The notes beneath the pieces are model-generated. The model ran no database searches and was not told the DNA's origin. It was given only the letters and a program-made list of their open reading frames with translations. Of a stretch of DNA of 64,000 bases, positions 41,000 to 49,407 are shown piece after piece; the stretch's first letter is position 1, and each line of letters opens with the position of its first letter. Both the position numbers and the translations under genes were made by a program. Where the stretch lies: the NCBI GenBank assembly GCA_016871355.1, contig VFZC01000008.1:1-64000 (forward strand). Reading direction: 5' to 3'. Origin of the DNA: Actinomycetota bacterium (lineage in GTDB: Bacteria; Actinomycetota; Acidimicrobiia; Acidimicrobiales; Ilumatobacteraceae).

Positions 41000-42403
41000 C
41001 TACGCCAATTGGGGGTCGAACGAGTGGTTCGATGTCCCGGCGAGAAGCAGGCGCTCGAACTCGAGAGCGGTCACTTCGTGATGGAACAGACGACCTTGTT
41101 GGCGCGTACAGCCGAGGCCTAACAGGTGTTGACTCTGCTCGGAAGTCTCCACACACACCGCCGACAGCGTGGCGTTGAACTGTTCGGACACTCGTCGGGC
41201 GGTGTCGACCTGGAGACGGTCGGACGGTCGCTCGGAACCGATGACCCGACCGTCGATACGGACTTCGTCGATGGCGATGGAGTCGAGTGCGCGTAGGTCG
41301 GCGGTGAGAACGTCGGCCAGACACACGCGAGCACCACGCATCCGAAGTGCGTTCAGCGACTCGGTGGCGGCATCGAGATCGTCGGTCACTGCCGTGGTGC
41401 AGACGTCGATCGTCAACCAATCGAGAGACGACGGGCCGAACAGGGTGACGATCCGATCGTCACGCCACGCCCGAGGCGCACAATGCTGGGGAAGGTTGAC
41501 CCGAAAACGGAAGCCATCGGCGAACGGTGACGACAACACCACATCGATCAGGGGAGTGGCACCTCGAACCGCCGACTCCGTGAGTCGCTCGTAGGAGTGG
41601 GCATCGACCACCGACTCGAGGTATTCGGCTGCGCGCATGAGCGAGCCGTCGTCGGCCAACCATCGGGCCAGAACTTCGGCACCGATCAGTCGTCGAGTCT
41701 CGACATCGAACTCGGGTTGGAAGTAGGGAACCGTCCGTGAATCGGCGATCGCTCGCCGCACCATCGTCTCGCGGCGGATGCTCTCGTCTCGTTGGAGGTG
41801 CTGATCACCGGTGACCGTCTCGATCCGGTCACCACCTAGTCGCTTGGCTTCACGCAGCGCCGAGTCGGCGAGCGCGATCAACTCCGTGGGTGACGACGAC
41901 GTCGATGTCGTTGTGGCGATTCCGACACTGAGCGAGACGCGAAGCATTCGGTCACCCACCACACACGGGGATCGCATCGCTCCGAGGATTGCCCGCGAGA
42001 AGATCTCGGCGCGGTCGGCATCGAGCACGACCACGAACTCGTCACCTCCCAAACGGGCGACCGCCATCGTTCCGTCGGTCAGGTTCTCCAGGCGACGCGC
42101 CACCTCTCCGATGAGGAGATCACCGGCGTCGTGTCCGAAGCCGTCATTGACGGCCTTGAAGCGGTCGATGTCGCAGAACATGACCGCGAGACGTGGAGTC
42201 GACACGAGCCGCTGTTCGATACAGGCGAGTAAGGCTGCCCGATTGAGCAGTCCGGTGAGGGGATCGTGAGTCGCTCGGTGTTCCCAGTGGCGAAGGTCGT
42301 CGCGCAACTGTTGCTGTTCGCTGATGGCCGACGACAAACGATGGCGGTGCGCGACGAGACCCACGGCGAGTCCCGAGGTCGCGGCAACCGATAGCCAGAG
42401 CAC
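41000..42403 (-). CDS. Diguanylate cyclase with degenerate EAL domain
   Basis: The 467-residue protein has one N-terminal membrane helix (about 1-18), a GGDEF domain (about 40-195) with intact G119-G-D-E-F123 and no RxxD inhibitory site before it, and a C-terminal EAL-like domain (about 205-455). In the latter, EAL is EVL (GAEVLARW), the metal-binding Asn and Glu motifs are altered (RVNLPQHC, LTIDVCTTA), and DDFGTGYSS is replaced by LADVLTADL. It should make c-di-GMP but not hydrolyse it. GTG 42403; a longer N-terminus is possible. Confidence 0.87.
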   Translation of the reverse strand: MLWLSVAATSGLAVGLVAHRHRLSSAISEQQQLRDDLRHWEHRATHDPLTGLLNRAALLACIEQRLVSTPRLAVMFCDIDRFKAVNDGFGHDAGDLLIGEVARRLENLTDGTMAVARLGGDEFVVVLDADRAEIFSRAILGAMRSPCVVGDRMLRVSLSVGIATTTSTSSSPTELIALADSALREAKRLGGDRIETVTGDQHLQRDESIRRETMVRRAIADSRTVPYFQPEFDVETRRLIGAEVLARWLADDGSLMRAAEYLESVVDAHSYERLTESAVRGATPLIDVVLSSPFADGFRFRVNLPQHCAPRAWRDDRIVTLFGPSSLDWLTIDVCTTAVTDDLDAATESLNALRMRGARVCLADVLTADLRALDSIAIDEVRIDGRVIGSERPSDRLQVDTARRVSEQFNATLSAVCVETSEQSQHLLGLGCTRQQGRLFHHEVTALEFERLLLAGTSNHSFDPQLA

Positions 42404-42459
42404 GGCTGGGTATCGGTCGCCGTCCGGGCCGACTTGAGAAATTGACCACTCCGGGGCTC

Positions 42460-42465
42460 TACGAT
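42460..42465 (+). promoter_or_regulatory. -10 element of leaderless promoter (acyltransferase)
   Basis: TACGAT, 6 nt before ATG 42472. Confidence 0.6.
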
Positions 42466-42471
42466 TCGTTC

Positions 42472-43464
42472 ATGACGAGGCGACTCCGGTCGATCCCGGC
42501 TCTCGTGGTGGGGGCGATCCTGCTCACGGTGCTCGTGCCGGTGTGGTTCCCGAGCGCTCTGTTGGCCGATCTCCTGCGGGGTCGGCGTCGGCTTCCCACG
42601 GTCCGCCTGTTGGCCTTCGCGGTCGCTTGGGCCTGGGTCGAAACAGCCGGTGTGGTGGTGGCGGGCGTCTTGTGGGTCGTTGGTCGCGGACGGCATCTGC
42701 CCGCTCATTACGGCCTCCAGCGCTGGTGGGCGGCCCGACTCATCGGCGCTCTGCGCGTCACCTGTGGGGTGCGGGTGCTGGTGGAGAATCCCGAGGCCCT
42801 GCGACCCGGCCCCACCGTGCTCTTCGCCCGCCACGCCAGCTTGGCCGACTCGTTGGTGTCGGCCTACGCGATCTCCACGCACAGCAAGGTGAATCCGCGG
42901 TACGTCCTGAAGAAGGAGTTGTTGGCCGATCCGTGCCTCGACATCGTCGGCAACCGCTTACCCAATCACTTCCTGGATCGTGGGGCCACCGACTCGGCCC
43001 CCGAACTGGCGGCGCTCGAACGCCTCGTGGCCGACCTCGGCCCCGACGGTGTCGGCGTGATCTTTCCCGAGGGCACTCGCGCCAACCCAAAGAAACGGGC
43101 CTCGGCGTTGGAGAAGATCGCGTCGATCGATCCCGAACGAGCCGCCCGTCTGGGAACGATGCAACACCTTCTTCCACCCCGGCCAGCCGGCGCAGCCGCT
43201 CTGTTGCGAGGCAACCCCGACGCCGACGTCGTCCTGGCCTGGCACGTGGGCTTCGAAGGATTCGACACGTTCGGCGGAATTCTGCGCGGTGTGGGCAACC
43301 CGCCCGCGCCGGTGCGATTCGTCATGAAACGGCTCGCTCGATCAGAGGTTCCGGTCGCCACGGAGGCGAACATGAAGGTGTTCACCGAATGGCTCGACCG
43401 ACAGTGGCTCGATCTCGATGCCGAAGTCGGTCGAGCACTCGACGAGAGGAGTCGCCATGGGTGA
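42472..43464 (+). CDS. PlsC-like phospholipid/glycerol acyltransferase
   Basis: The 330-residue membrane protein has two N-terminal hydrophobic segments (about 8-30 and 45-70) and an acyltransferase domain with the H-x4-D motif in FARHASLADSL and FPEGTRANP. It would transfer acyl chains to a lysophospholipid or related acceptor at the membrane. The acceptor is unknown. The last 8 bases overlap the DUF1295 gene. Confidence 0.87.
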   Translation: MTRRLRSIPALVVGAILLTVLVPVWFPSALLADLLRGRRRLPTVRLLAFAVAWAWVETAGVVVAGVLWVVGRGRHLPAHYGLQRWWAARLIGALRVTCGVRVLVENPEALRPGPTVLFARHASLADSLVSAYAISTHSKVNPRYVLKKELLADPCLDIVGNRLPNHFLDRGATDSAPELAALERLVADLGPDGVGVIFPEGTRANPKKRASALEKIASIDPERAARLGTMQHLLPPRPAGAAALLRGNPDADVVLAWHVGFEGFDTFGGILRGVGNPPAPVRFVMKRLARSEVPVATEANMKVFTEWLDRQWLDLDAEVGRALDERSRHG

Positions 43465-44236
43465 CGTGATGTTGTGGTCAGCAGTGGCGATCGTGGTGCT
43501 GATGGTGTCCACCTGGCTCGTCAGTGTGATCATCCGCAACGCGTCGATCGTCGACATCGTGTGGGGCTTCGGTTTCGTGGTCGTGGCCTGGGTGTCGCGC
43601 ATCGTCGGCGATGGTGACGACGCGCGGCAGTGGTTGCTCACGATTCTCACGACCATCTGGGGTCTGCGGTTGGCGGTCTACCTCGGTTGGCGCAACACCG
43701 GACACGGTGAGGACTATCGCTATCGCGCCATGCGCAAGCGTTGGGGGCCACGTTTCCCGATCATCAGCTTGGCGACGGTGTTCACGCTACAGGGCACGCT
43801 CATGTGGATCGTGTCGCTCGGTGTGCAGTTGGGACAGTCCGACGATTCGCCGTCGGTCGGACCGGTGGCGGTGATCGGCATCGTGGTGTGGTTGATCGGA
43901 TTCTTCTTCGAAGTCGTCGGCGACGCGCAACTCACTCGTTTCAAGGCCGATCCGTCGTCGGCGGGCCAGGTGATGGATCGAGGACTGTGGCGATACACCC
44001 GCCACCCCAACTATTTCGGAGATGCGTGTGTGTGGTGGGGTCTGGCCATCATCGCGGCCGAATCGGGTGGCGGAGCGTGGGGCTTGCTCGGTGCTCTCAC
44101 GATGACGATTCTTCTGCGTCGCGTGTCGGGTGTGACTCTGCTCGAACGTTCGCTCAAGAAGCGTCGCGAAGGTTACGCCGAGTACATCGCGCGCACGAGT
44201 CCCTTCTTCCCGCGGCCACCGAAGAACGTCGGCTGA
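43457..44236 (+). CDS. DUF1295 (steroid 5-alpha-reductase-like) membrane protein
   Basis: The 259-residue polytopic protein matches DUF1295: SIVDIVWGFGFVVVAW, LRLAVYLGWRN, DYRYRAMRKRWG, and the C-terminal GLWRYTRHPNYFGDACVWWG shared with isoprenylcysteine methyltransferases and steroid reductases. Lipid substrate unknown. ATG 43457 has GAGGAG upstream and overlaps the acyltransferase gene by 8 bases, so the pair is coupled. Confidence 0.88.
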   Translation: MGDVMLWSAVAIVVLMVSTWLVSVIIRNASIVDIVWGFGFVVVAWVSRIVGDGDDARQWLLTILTTIWGLRLAVYLGWRNTGHGEDYRYRAMRKRWGPRFPIISLATVFTLQGTLMWIVSLGVQLGQSDDSPSVGPVAVIGIVVWLIGFFFEVVGDAQLTRFKADPSSAGQVMDRGLWRYTRHPNYFGDACVWWGLAIIAAESGGGAWGLLGALTMTILLRRVSGVTLLERSLKKRREGYAEYIARTSPFFPRPPKNVG

Positions 44237-44267
44237 GGAGAAGCGGTCCGTTTTGGGCCGGGCCATC

Positions 44268-44273
44268 TATGGT
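44268..44273 (+). promoter_or_regulatory. -10 element of leaderless promoter (YczE-like gene)
   Basis: TATGGT, 6 nt before GTG 44280; this decides the start. Confidence 0.55.
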
Positions 44274-44279
44274 GAGTCG

Positions 44280-44930
44280 GTGACTTCGACGACCGCCGCC
44301 GCTCGCGAGCCGCGGTCGTTCACCTTTCGTCTCGTGTGTCTGCTCGTCAGTATCGGCGTGGTGGGTGTCGGTATCGCTCTGATGGTGTCGGCCGAACTCG
44401 GCGTCGCGCCGGCCGACGTGTTGAGCACGGGTGGAGCCGAACAACTCGACATCGGTGTCGGAACCATGGGTTGGATCTGCGGTGGTGTGTACACCTTGCT
44501 CGCCATCGCGCTGCGACGTCGTCCTCAGTGGGGGACTCTGCTCGGTGCTGTATTGGTGGGTGTGGCGGTCAATCTGTCGCTCGAAGCGATTCCCGAACCC
44601 GACGCACTGGCCTGGCGAATTCCGATGATGCTGGTCGGGCTGACTCTTCTCTACGCCGCGATCTCGGTGGGGGTGTCGACGATGCTCGGCACCGGTCCGA
44701 TCGAATTGATCATGCTCGGTCTGGCCGATCGCGGCCTGAACATGCAAGTGGCACGCTGGCTCATCGAAGCAGTGGTGTTCGTGGGTGGAGTGATCCTCGG
44801 TGGTCAGATCGGTGTGGGCACTCTGCTCTTCGTGGTGCTCACCGGACCGGTGCTCGCCCGCACGTTGCCACCGGTTGCTCGCTTCATGGGAACCACCGTG
44901 CTCGATGCTCCGCACGGGCTCGACGCCTGA
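44280..44930 (+). CDS. YczE/YitT-like integral membrane protein
   Basis: The 216-residue protein has five or six hydrophobic helices and the family motifs GVVGVGIALMVSAELGVAPADVL, GVSTMLGTGPIELIMLGL and GVILGGQIGVGTLLF. Function of the family is unknown. The start at GTG 44280 rather than an upstream TTG is chosen from the TATGGT spacing. Its stop abuts that of the CoA-transferase gene. Confidence 0.82.
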   Translation: MTSTTAAAREPRSFTFRLVCLLVSIGVVGVGIALMVSAELGVAPADVLSTGGAEQLDIGVGTMGWICGGVYTLLAIALRRRPQWGTLLGAVLVGVAVNLSLEAIPEPDALAWRIPMMLVGLTLLYAAISVGVSTMLGTGPIELIMLGLADRGLNMQVARWLIEAVVFVGGVILGGQIGVGTLLFVVLTGPVLARTLPPVARFMGTTVLDAPHGLDA

Positions 44931-46157
44931 TCACTTCGTGCGCGGCAGACGACTCGAGATGATCGAGCGAGCCTCCAGGTCCTCGAGTCGGGTCGCGTCG
45001 AGCCCGAGCACATCGCCGAGCACCGCGCGATTGTCCTCTCCGCGGTAACGCGGTTCACCCCGCACTCCGGTGGTCGCACCGCGGAAGTGCCACGGCGAGT
45101 TGGGAACCCGCAGCGTTCCGCCGAGACGGTCGTCGATGCGCACGACGGCGCCACGCGCCTCGGCCCACTCGGATTCGGCCAGTTCGCGCACGCTGCGCAG
45201 AACTCCGACCGCGAGACCACTCTTCGAACACTTCTCCTCGAACACCACGGCGTCGGCGTAGGTGGACGCCCAGGCCTGCATGTCGGCGAGCAGTTCGGAG
45301 AAGTGCGCACGCCGTGACGGTACGTCGGCGAAACGCGGATCGGATCCGAGATCGGGTCGATCCATCGCGGCCGCGATCAGATCGAAGGTTCCTCGCTCGG
45401 CCGGGTGACCGGCGATGAGGACGCGCGTGCCGTCGGCCACCGTGAGGATCGGGTAGTCACCGGGCTGATACGAGCGGATCCAGGCCGGGTCGATCTCACC
45501 GTCGAACAATTGATCATGCGCGTGCTCGTTGACGTACAGCATCGTCTCGGCCATCGAGACGTCGATGCGCTCACCACGACCGGTGCGCTCGCGTTGGAAC
45601 AGTGCGGCCAGAATCGCCGATGCGGTCTCGAGTGCGGTGTACGTGTCGGCGTGTGACCACGGATCGTTGGCGTACTGACCACCACGAGCGTCACCTTGCA
45701 TCTTGGTGAGACCACTCTCGACTCCGATCACCGGTGCGTAAGCGCGACGGTGCACCCACGGGCCGTCGGCGCCATATCCACTGATCGACGCGTACACCAA
45801 TCGGGGATGACGAGCGCTCAACGCGTCGTAGCCGAGACCCAAGCGGTCCATCACTCCAGCGCGGTAGTTCTCGAGCAGCACATCGCTCTTGTCGACCAAC
45901 TGACGCAACAGATCGGCACCGTCCGGAGTTGCCAAGTCGACGCTGATGCAGCGCTTGCCGGCGTTCTGTTGGGCGAAATAGGTGGAGATCGAACCCACGC
46001 GAGGACTCGCGAAACGCGTGAGGTCACCGTCCGGTGGTTCCACTTTGATGACCTCGGCACCCATGTCGACGAGCATGCGGCCGCAGTGGGGTCCGGCCAG
46101 AACCCGCGTGAGGTCAAGGACGCGAATGCCGTGGAGGGGTCCGGGGGACGAAGTCAC
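44931..46157 (-). CDS. Family III CoA-transferase (CaiB/BaiF)
   Basis: The 408-residue protein has GIRVLDLTRVLAGPHCGRMLVDMGAEVIKVEPP, the catalytic Asp region in LLENYRAGVMDRLGLGYD, and YASISGYGADGP, typical of class III CoA-transferases that move CoA between carboxylic acids. Substrates unknown. GTG 46157 is chosen; CATCAT lies 6 nt upstream, a near match to a leaderless -10. Divergent from the cyclase gene by 59 bases. Confidence 0.9.
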   Translation of the reverse strand: MTSSPGPLHGIRVLDLTRVLAGPHCGRMLVDMGAEVIKVEPPDGDLTRFASPRVGSISTYFAQQNAGKRCISVDLATPDGADLLRQLVDKSDVLLENYRAGVMDRLGLGYDALSARHPRLVYASISGYGADGPWVHRRAYAPVIGVESGLTKMQGDARGGQYANDPWSHADTYTALETASAILAALFQRERTGRGERIDVSMAETMLYVNEHAHDQLFDGEIDPAWIRSYQPGDYPILTVADGTRVLIAGHPAERGTFDLIAAAMDRPDLGSDPRFADVPSRRAHFSELLADMQAWASTYADAVVFEEKCSKSGLAVGVLRSVRELAESEWAEARGAVVRIDDRLGGTLRVPNSPWHFRGATTGVRGEPRYRGEDNRAVLGDVLGLDATRLEDLEARSIISSRLPRTK

Positions 46158-46204
46158 GACGCCATGATGGTCGGCCCCGAGGGTCGGCCCATCATCGTCG
46201 GCAC

Positions 46205-46210
46205 TACGGT
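46205..46210 (+). promoter_or_regulatory. -10 element of leaderless promoter (cyclase-family gene)
   Basis: TACGGT, 6 nt before ATG 46217. Confidence 0.6.
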
Positions 46211-46216
46211 CGGGCC

Positions 46217-47236
46217 ATGAACACCTCACGCTCAGGTCTTCCCGACTACGACCACTTGCCGCGGCGCGCGGGACTACCGGCCAGTTGGGACGTGTGGGAC
46301 GAGGCCGACGGTCCGCTGTTCGGATGTCTGAATCTCCTGACCCCCGAGCGGATCGTCGACGCCGCGCGGTTGGTGCGCGAAGGTCGCGTGTTCGCTCTCA
46401 ACTGGAGCATGGGCTTGCCCGATCCGCCGCTGTTCGGTCGGCAGCCGTTCCGACACGAGGTGACCGGCGGTTCCACCGGAACGAGCCACGACGACGTGTT
46501 GCATGCGTGGAACACGCAGTCGAGCAGTCAGTGGGACGGGTTCCGACACATCCGCAATCACGCCGCACTCACCGACGATTCGCTGCCCGGCACCGGACAC
46601 TTCGGCGGAGTCGACGATGACGATCACGGTATCGATCATTGGGCCAAGCGCGGAATCGCTGGCCGCGCGGTATTGGCCGACCTGGGTCGTTGGCGAGCCA
46701 GCATCGGCCGACCCATCGATTGTTCGGACGCCGATCCGATCGAGCCATCGGAGATTCTCGAGTGTTTGGCCGCTCAGGGAACCGAGCTCCGTGAGGGTGA
46801 TGTCCTTCTGCTGCGGTTCGGTTGGATCGAGTGGTACGAACGACAGTCGAGCGATGCGCGGGCCCGCATCGCCGAGACGTCGTCGTTACGAACACCGGGG
46901 CTTCGATCAGGCGAAGAGTTGGCACGCACGATGTGGAATCTGCACATCGCTGCGGTGGGTTGTGACAATCCCGCGGTGGAAGTGTGGCCGCCGGGCTCGG
47001 CGACCACACCCGAACACGAGGCCGAGGTGCGTGCCGACCGCACACGATTGCACGAGATCTTCACGCACACGCTGTTGTTGCCGATGCTCGGTATTCCGTT
47101 GGGAGAGATGTGGAATCTCGACGCTCTCGCCGAGCACTGCGCGCGCGTCGGGCGTTACGAGTGCTTCTTCGTCTCGGCCCCGTTGAACCTTCCTCAGGGA
47201 GTGGCCAGTCCACCCAACGCCTTGGCGATCGTCTGA
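46217..47236 (+). CDS. Cyclase-family (kynurenine-formamidase-like) protein with variant metal motif
   Basis: The 339-residue protein has the cyclase fold family pattern. The metal motif HxGTHxDxPxH of kynurenine formamidases appears as QSSSQWDGFRH: Asp and the last His remain, while the first two His are Gln. GRAVLADLGRW and GDVLLLRFGW are also family-like. The reaction may be hydrolysis of an amide or lactone, but the altered metal site makes this uncertain. Confidence 0.78.
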   Translation: MNTSRSGLPDYDHLPRRAGLPASWDVWDEADGPLFGCLNLLTPERIVDAARLVREGRVFALNWSMGLPDPPLFGRQPFRHEVTGGSTGTSHDDVLHAWNTQSSSQWDGFRHIRNHAALTDDSLPGTGHFGGVDDDDHGIDHWAKRGIAGRAVLADLGRWRASIGRPIDCSDADPIEPSEILECLAAQGTELREGDVLLLRFGWIEWYERQSSDARARIAETSSLRTPGLRSGEELARTMWNLHIAAVGCDNPAVEVWPPGSATTPEHEAEVRADRTRLHEIFTHTLLLPMLGIPLGEMWNLDALAEHCARVGRYECFFVSAPLNLPQGVASPPNALAIV

Positions 47237-47252
47237 GCTCGACTGTGCTCGT

Positions 47253-48479
47253 CTAGTTCGTGAGGTGATCGATGGCGGCCGCGCTGTAGAGCGCGATCCC
47301 GGTCGACATCGCGTCCTCGTCGAAGAACACGCGGTTCGAGTGGTTGGGAGCGGCCGTGGCCGGGTTGCGATCGGACGGAGTGGCTCCAAGGAACACCATG
47401 GCACCGGGAATGCGATTGAGCACCACACCGAAGTCTTCGGCTCCCATGACCGGCGTCGGAAGTTCGATGAAACGATCGGCACCGGCCACGGTCTTCACCA
47501 GACGGGCGGCGTGCTGGGCATGGTCGTTGTCGTTGACCGTGACGTTGTAGCCGATGTTGATGTCGACTTCCACGTCGAGGTCGTGCGCGGCGGCGATTCC
47601 CTCGGCCACGCGACGGATTCCGTCGTGAACCATCTTGCGAGTGGTCTCGCTGATGGCGCGAATGGTGCCACCGATCTCGGCGTGCTCGGGAATCACGTTG
47701 AACGCCGTGCCAGCACGTAACCGAGTGACCGTGAGCACCGACGGATTGAACACGTTGATACGACGTGTGACCATGGCCTGAAGAGCCTGCACGATCTCAC
47801 AGGCGGCCGGAACCGGGTCGAGCGTTCGGAACGGTTCGCTGCCGTGGCCACCCTTGCCCACCACGCGAACCGTGAACGAGTCGCTCGACGCCATGAGAGG
47901 ACCCGCCTTCGTGCTGACGAAGCCGGTGGGAAGAGACGACGTGGTGTGGATCGCGAAGGCGCGCGTGATGGGTGAGGCACTGCCGTTCGAGCGTGGCCCG
48001 ACGTCGAGTAGTCCCTCGTCGATCATGTGTTGAGCACCGTGGTGGCCTTCTTCGCCCGGTTGGAACATGAAGAGGACTCGACCGTGCAGATCGTTGCGGC
48101 GGTGCGAAAGGAGTTTGGCCGCACCCACCAACATGGCCACATGGGTGTCGTGACCGCAGGCGTGCATCGCACCGTCGACGCGCGAACTGAAGTCGAGCCC
48201 GGTGTCTTCGGGCATGGGCAACGCGTCCATGTCTCCGCGAAGCAGAACGGTGGGCCCGTCGTGCGCACCCTCGAGCGTGGCGGCGATGCCCGACGTGGTT
48301 TGGTGCAACGTGATGCCGAGTGGCAGTCCGTCGAGCGCCTCGAGCACCTTCTCACGAGTGATCGGCAGGTCGTTCCCGATCTCGGGCCACTGATGAAGTT
48401 CGCGTCGCAACGCCACCGCATCGCTCTGATGATCGCGCGCCTCATCGGCGAGCGTTGCCAGGATCTCCTCTGCTGCCAT
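47253..48479 (-). CDS. M20-family amidohydrolase (hippurate-hydrolase-like)
   Basis: The 408-residue metallopeptidase-fold enzyme has MHACGHDTHVAML, QPGEEGHHGAQHMIDEGLL and MGAEDFGVVL, the conserved metal and catalytic positions of the M20D group that hydrolyses N-acyl amino acids and conjugates such as hippurate or IAA-amides. A lid/dimerization insert spans about 190-305. Start ATG 48479 follows TAAGGT at 6 nt. Confidence 0.92.
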   Translation of the reverse strand: MAAEEILATLADEARDHQSDAVALRRELHQWPEIGNDLPITREKVLEALDGLPLGITLHQTTSGIAATLEGAHDGPTVLLRGDMDALPMPEDTGLDFSSRVDGAMHACGHDTHVAMLVGAAKLLSHRRNDLHGRVLFMFQPGEEGHHGAQHMIDEGLLDVGPRSNGSASPITRAFAIHTTSSLPTGFVSTKAGPLMASSDSFTVRVVGKGGHGSEPFRTLDPVPAACEIVQALQAMVTRRINVFNPSVLTVTRLRAGTAFNVIPEHAEIGGTIRAISETTRKMVHDGIRRVAEGIAAAHDLDVEVDINIGYNVTVNDNDHAQHAARLVKTVAGADRFIELPTPVMGAEDFGVVLNRIPGAMVFLGATPSDRNPATAAPNHSNRVFFDEDAMSTGIALYSAAAIDHLTN

Positions 48480-48485
48480 GGCCCC

Positions 48486-48491
48486 ACCTTA
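48486..48491 (-). promoter_or_regulatory. -10 element of leaderless promoter (M20 amidohydrolase)
   Basis: TAAGGT on the minus strand, 6 nt before ATG 48479. Confidence 0.6.
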
Positions 48492-48510
48492 GACAGATTC
48501 GGCCGACTCG

Positions 48511-48516
48511 TAGAGT
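48511..48516 (+). promoter_or_regulatory. -10 element of leaderless promoter (NUDIX gene)
   Basis: TAGAGT, 6 nt before GTG 48523. Its -10 is 20 bases from the divergent M20 -10. Confidence 0.6.
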
Positions 48517-48522
48517 GGCCCG

Positions 48523-49389
48523 GTGGAGCATGTGCCCTGGGTCGACGAGAGCGATCGGGTCATCGCGATCGTGTCGCGTCAGCGCATGCGTTCGGAGCGC
48601 TTACGGCATCGCGCCGTGTTCGTGGCCGTCACTGACGGCGCCGGACGACTGCTCGTACATCGGCGTTCGCTCGCCAAGGACGTGTGGCCGGGATGGTGCG
48701 ACATCGCCGTGGGAGGAGTCGTGGCCGCCGGCGAGTCGTACGACGACGCCGCCCGACGCGAAGTGGCCGAGGAGATCGGTGTTCACGATGCGAGCGTCAC
48801 GCCTCTCGACGACGGAGTCGTGACGATGTACGACGACGAGATGGTGTCGTTACTGGGTCGGTGCTACCAGGTGGTGAGTGGTGGTCCGTTCGCCTTCACG
48901 GACGGCGAGATCACCGAAGCGTCGTGGGTCGATCGTGACGACCTGGCGACCGCGATCACCCGTGATCGTTTCCTGCCCGACAGCCTGGCGTTGCTTCTTC
49001 CTGTGATTCGTTGGCGAGCGTCGCCCTTTTCGGGGTGGATGGGCCCTTCACTGCGGGCCTCTCACACGAGCGGCCATCGAACGAAGCAATCATTCAAAAG
49101 GAGTACATCCGTGAGCATCGGTTCTCTCATCGGCGCCGACCCCGACCAACTCGAATCCCTGGGCACCACGTTGTGCCGTCAACGCGAGAGTGTCGAGTCG
49201 ATCGTCAGCCTCGTGACCAGCACCTTCGCTGGCACCGCGTGGGTCGGCCCGGCCCGTCAGGCCTTCGAATCCGACTGGGAAAGTTCTTTCCGATCGGCGC
49301 TTTCGCGTCTGTCGGACGCCTTCGACATGGCCGGCCGCGACTGCTCGGCCCGGGCGATCGAACTCCGCCGCGTGATGGGTCGCATGTAG
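48523..49389 (+). CDS. NUDIX hydrolase, reading in frame into WXG100 domain
   Basis: Residues 1-165 are a NUDIX domain with a perfect box at 65-87 (GVVAAGE, SYDDAARREVAEEIGV), closest in look to the IDI-like YfcD group that hydrolyses nucleoside diphosphate derivatives. No stop follows the domain: the frame continues through a 30-residue Ser/Arg-rich linker with no conserved look and then the whole WXG100 protein to TAG 49387-49389. Either the product is a 288-residue NUDIX-WXG100 fusion, or two proteins are made because the WXG100 part has its own ribosome binding site, or a stop was lost by mutation or sequencing error. Confidence 0.75.
   Translation: MEHVPWVDESDRVIAIVSRQRMRSERLRHRAVFVAVTDGAGRLLVHRRSLAKDVWPGWCDIAVGGVVAAGESYDDAARREVAEEIGVHDASVTPLDDGVVTMYDDEMVSLLGRCYQVVSGGPFAFTDGEITEASWVDRDDLATAITRDRFLPDSLALLLPVIRWRASPFSGWMGPSLRASHTSGHRTKQSFKRSTSVSIGSLIGADPDQLESLGTTLCRQRESVESIVSLVTSTFAGTAWVGPARQAFESDWESSFRSALSRLSDAFDMAGRDCSARAIELRRVMGRM
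49111..49389 (+). CDS. WXG100-family (ESAT-6-like) protein
   Basis: The 92-residue protein is the usual WXG100 size, with two helical segments around W44-V-G46 (GTAWVGPARQAF). Members are exported by type VII secretion as dimers; no other type VII gene is in the window, and the C-terminal YxxxD/E export motif is not seen here. GTG 49111 has an AAAAGGAG ribosome binding site 7 nt upstream, which favours separate translation. It lies wholly inside the NUDIX reading frame, in the same phase. Confidence 0.8.
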   Translation: MSIGSLIGADPDQLESLGTTLCRQRESVESIVSLVTSTFAGTAWVGPARQAFESDWESSFRSALSRLSDAFDMAGRDCSARAIELRRVMGRM

Positions 49390-49394
49390 CCACC

Positions 49395-49400
49395 TACTCT
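49395..49400 (+). promoter_or_regulatory. -10 element of leaderless promoter (thiamine-binding-like gene)
   Basis: TACTCT, 7 nt before ATG 49408, only 6 bases past the WXG100 stop. Confidence 0.55.
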
Positions 49401-49407
49401 TGGGGGC

